A DNA stretch of 64,000 nt from Solen grandis (taxonomy: Eukaryota > Mollusca > Bivalvia > Adapedonta > Solenidae), in NCBI GenBank assembly GCA_021229015.1, contig CM037781.1, positions 67,228,345 through 67,292,344 of the forward strand. The letters are read 5' to 3'. The position numbers and the translations under genes were made by a program. Below the pieces are notes generated by a model. The model made no database searches. It was not told where the DNA came from and worked only from the letters and a program-made list of their open reading frames with translations. Positions 60,923 through 64,000 of the stretch are shown piece after piece (the stretch's first letter is position 1; the number at the start of each line of letters is the position of its first letter).

Positions 60923-61156
60923 CCCTTTCCCTCATAGAGGACACCATGAAAAGACCTATGCGAACAGCATAAAACCAGATCAGCCTGCGAGTAACTCGCA
61001 GGCTGATCAGGTTTTATGCTGTTCGCTGCTTCTCAGTGGTCTGGAAATGAGGATTTTATAATTAAATTTGGTAAGGTTTAACTGTGGTTTTCTGCAGATC
61101 AGGCTTTATGTGGTACCTATTGAGTGCGTCAAAATGAGTCTATATGAGGGAAAGGG
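60923..61156 (+). mobile_element. TTAA hairpin MITE, family 1, 234 bp
   Basis: TTAA at 60919-60922 and 61157-61160; inverted ends as above; intact central hairpin at 60960-61026. The same length as the copies at 33320 and 57548. Confidence 0.92.
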
Positions 61157-61160
61157 TTAA

Positions 61161-62911
61161 ATAACATAAAATTGTATATAAAACAATAGATTTCTCTTTG
61201 CTGGGCACACTCAGGCTGGTCTGCTATTTTGCAGAGGCATCAAAACATATCTACATGAATTCAGGGTTTAAACATTTTTCTGAAAGATTATGCCTTAAAA
61301 TTATTGTCTCCTAAAGTTTCAGAAGATCTGTTTTGTTACTTATTTCATTGAATTCATTGATGTCAGACTGACATTGATTTTTCTATAAACTTAACTTGAT
61401 CCCAAATATAAAAAGACCTCTTGTCACTGATGTTAGACCATGAATTTATTATGCAAAACTTGAGCATATCTAATTGTAGCTATAGTTCAATGTCTTTGAG
61501 AGGAGGGGGGGAGGATCAACACAACACAGTGAGAGCCTTTAATCTTTTTATTCTCCCCAACAGTTTCCACGGTCATCAGGTTCTATCAGGGTTTAATATC
61601 TGTCTAAAGCTAATCTAAGCATTTAAGACCTATGGCCTACGGTTTTTGCTGACAACAAAGTCGCTAAATTGGCAAATAAACAAAATTTGTATTCATCAAA
61701 GATTAATGGTGTCATTTTGCCCTTTTTGTTTAAACTTTTCATTATTGTTTCTAGGTTAACATTTAGGTTTTATATTCATTAGAGCTAATATACAATCTGA
61801 ACCGCTTGAAAATCATACTGAAATCATTTTTTAACTTTAAAATAATTTTTGATTTTACGTTAAATAGATTAGCTTCATGATTTGAAATCCAAAAATCAGA
61901 ATAACCTTCTGTTAATTTCTCATATATTTCATTTGTATTGAAATAATTTTCATCTTTAATTTACAAATATTCTTAAAGTTAGTTAATTCCAATTTTAAAA
62001 ACATTATTTTCATATTTAATATTAATATATATTATATTAATATATTTGTTGTATAATTTTGATTAACATTTTTGAATGGGTTGATAGATTTGATAATTCT
62101 ACTTTTATCTGTACTGTTATTTGATATTAACATGTGATGTTAACAAGATCCTGTCTGGTACATGTTCTAGAGCTTGTACTTTTCAGGTCTGTTAATCATC
62201 TCCTCTGGATACTTGCTGCTTATTGAAACACTCATTTACTTCATAAAGTTATTAACATATAATTAAGAATTCAAAATATAGAACTGTGCTTGCAGTATTT
62301 CAAATATCAGCTCATGAACTAGCTATAGAACACAGATGCCCAATTACCCTTTCTAGAATTAAAGAAATCATATTTATTGTTATTCAAGATTGATAGAATA
62401 CATATTTTGACTTTCATATTATTTTTCTTGAAGTTGTTATCTATAAGTAAATCAAAATATATTTATTTATTATTTAAAAATGTGTTTTTATACCTGCTCA
62501 ACAAAATAAACAAAAAATTATTTTCTATCAGCAACATTGAAAGAGTATTGTTAATGATTTATTGCATTATTTATATTAGAAGTTAAAAGTGAAATGTTTA
62601 TGTGATACAAAAACACCAGTGTAATGGCTTTTATATTGTCTTCCATACCTGTTGCTTGTTGTCTGGATATTTAATGTTATTTCTATCTGGCTATTTAGAG
62701 TTGGCTTCTGTCACATATCCTGATTGCTGACTTTTTGTGCTTTTTCTTGCCTTAAATGCTGGTTGAATTGCATGACCAGCTTATCTTTTTCTTGGAGGTA
62801 TTATTATCAAACATATATTTTGGAAATCCAGAAAATAAATTAAACTATCTTATTGGCAAATACGCTGTCTCATGTGTAGGACATACAGGTTTACCCATCC
62901 TGTTGGCAGCG
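61161..62911. other. Very AT-rich DNA, no gene seen
   Basis: Long A/T runs and TATTAATATA-type palindromes (about 62017-62045). No exon or repeat family was recognised. Confidence 0.5.
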
Positions 62912-63011
62912 NNNNNNNNNNNNNNNNNNNNNNNNNNNNNNNNNNNNNNNNNNNNNNNNNNNNNNNNNNNNNNNNNNNNNNNNNNNNNNNNNNNNNNNNN
63001 NNNNNNNNNNN
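62912..63011. other. Assembly gap (100 N)
   Basis: Exactly 100 N. Unlike the first gap, the flanks are not recognisable repeat copies. Confidence 0.98.
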
Positions 63012-64000
63012 ATACATAAATTATTTCTAACGTTGACCGATCTAATACAAACTTCATCTTTTTCATTTTATTAATTCGTACCCATGCCTTGGACTTTCTA
63101 TTGTCTATGTGGCTATGCAAGAAATTTATTCGAGAAATAAATAAATGTTTATCCTATATCATAATTTATCATTTTATCATACATACAACTATTTTAGCAA
63201 ACGTCAGCTTTCTTGAACATGCGGATAGAGACATGTCTGCATTCTGTAATGTGTTAAGTAAGGCGCACTAGAAATGTTAGCATTTTGATCGTAGATCTGT
63301 TCAGGGCAAATATCTTAGATTTAGACTTGAAAATCACACACCCCGTTTTAAGAGAATGTTGAGTAAGAATTTGCAGTGTTTGTTGGATTATGTTCCATGA
63401 TTGATATGAACATGATTGATATCTAAAAAGTGCTGATTTACGACAGGTTTCGTCACCATCTGACTATCTGTATAAATATAATATGAAAGGAATTATTTCA
63501 GCCGAATAAGTCCATATTGTATTTCTTAATTAATATCAGAAAGACAAAGCTATAATATATACTCAGCCAAAAAAACGTAAATGCATTTAGCACCCCGAAA
63601 GCTTGATTTCTCTGATCATTATTCAATCTTAGCATTTTTGCTTGATTTAATTTTATGTGATTTTATTCAGTTTTGCTTTATTTCCTGTCATTCGGTGTAA
63701 TCAGACACTACCACCGAATATCGTCCAGTGTTGCATAAGGTAATTGTGGTCCTTAACCGAAGGGAATGGTTTACTACTGATTAAATTTAGGTCATCAGGT
63801 ACGTCAACAATTACATGTCCATTAAGAATTGAAAAGTGGTTTCTTTGTTTTTTTGGCCGAGGATATATAGATACATATAATGAACTACAGTAGTGACCTT
63901 ATAACTTAAATTCATTGAAATTTATTCTACTTAATAGTTTTAAAATATGGATATGACTACTTCTTAAATCCACTGAGGTTTATACAATTTAATATTTGTC
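63012..64000. other. Right-edge AT-rich DNA, no gene seen
   Basis: Only short random open frames; nothing supported. Confidence 0.5.

Overview
The window looks like nuclear DNA of a marine bivalve mollusc, with a clam-like repeat content. It is AT-rich and intron-containing. It carries a secreted C1q-domain gene, a family greatly expanded in bivalves, and is packed with short non-autonomous elements whose AGCTCACCTGAG, AACCAGG and TATACGCCGCC ends resemble repeats common in bivalve genomes. The species call is inference. There are two 100-N assembly gaps (12812-12911 and 62912-63011).

Four protein-coding loci can be supported. (1) A secreted coiled-coil plus C1q-domain protein (2025-3539, +), two exons, with a reading-frame conflict at the intron. 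(2) The terminal coding exon (18949-20243, +) of a gene whose upstream exons were not found. It encodes a Cys cluster, a charged linker and a C-terminal alpha/beta segment that resembles the N-terminal domain of TRADD. (3) CTDNEP1/Dullard, the nuclear-envelope CTD-type phosphatase, complete in seven coding exons (39684-45755, -). (4) An 866-residue ankyrin-repeat plus C2-domain protein, complete in five coding exons (48061-53797, +). Genes 3 and 4 are head to head, with a compact divergent promoter near 45756-45933.

The rest is mostly repeats, and their architecture is unusually readable. From 9.7 to 18.8 kb lies a cluster of transposon copies: one AACCAGG-type element, two SINE copies each with a 12-bp target duplication, three AGCTCAC-type elements with internal tandem arrays, and a hAT-like element (8-bp target duplication) into which one AGCTCAC element is nested. 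From 22 to 61 kb, TTAA-flanked MITEs recur in at least three families. One family has seven well-preserved copies, most of which carry a 67-nt near-perfect central hairpin. Two large minisatellites, of 27-bp units (8.4-9.4 kb) and 32-bp units (55.0-56.0 kb), create long spurious reading frames. No transposase, reverse transcriptase or Rep/helicase reading frame was found, so all elements seen are non-autonomous.

The points that most deserve a second look are the TRADD-N-like terminal exon, the Ank+C2 architecture and its possible overlapping uORF, a GC-rich X-box/CCAAT island at 37.25 kb, the shared 3' end design of five different element families, and the stuttered MITE end at 40.68 kb.
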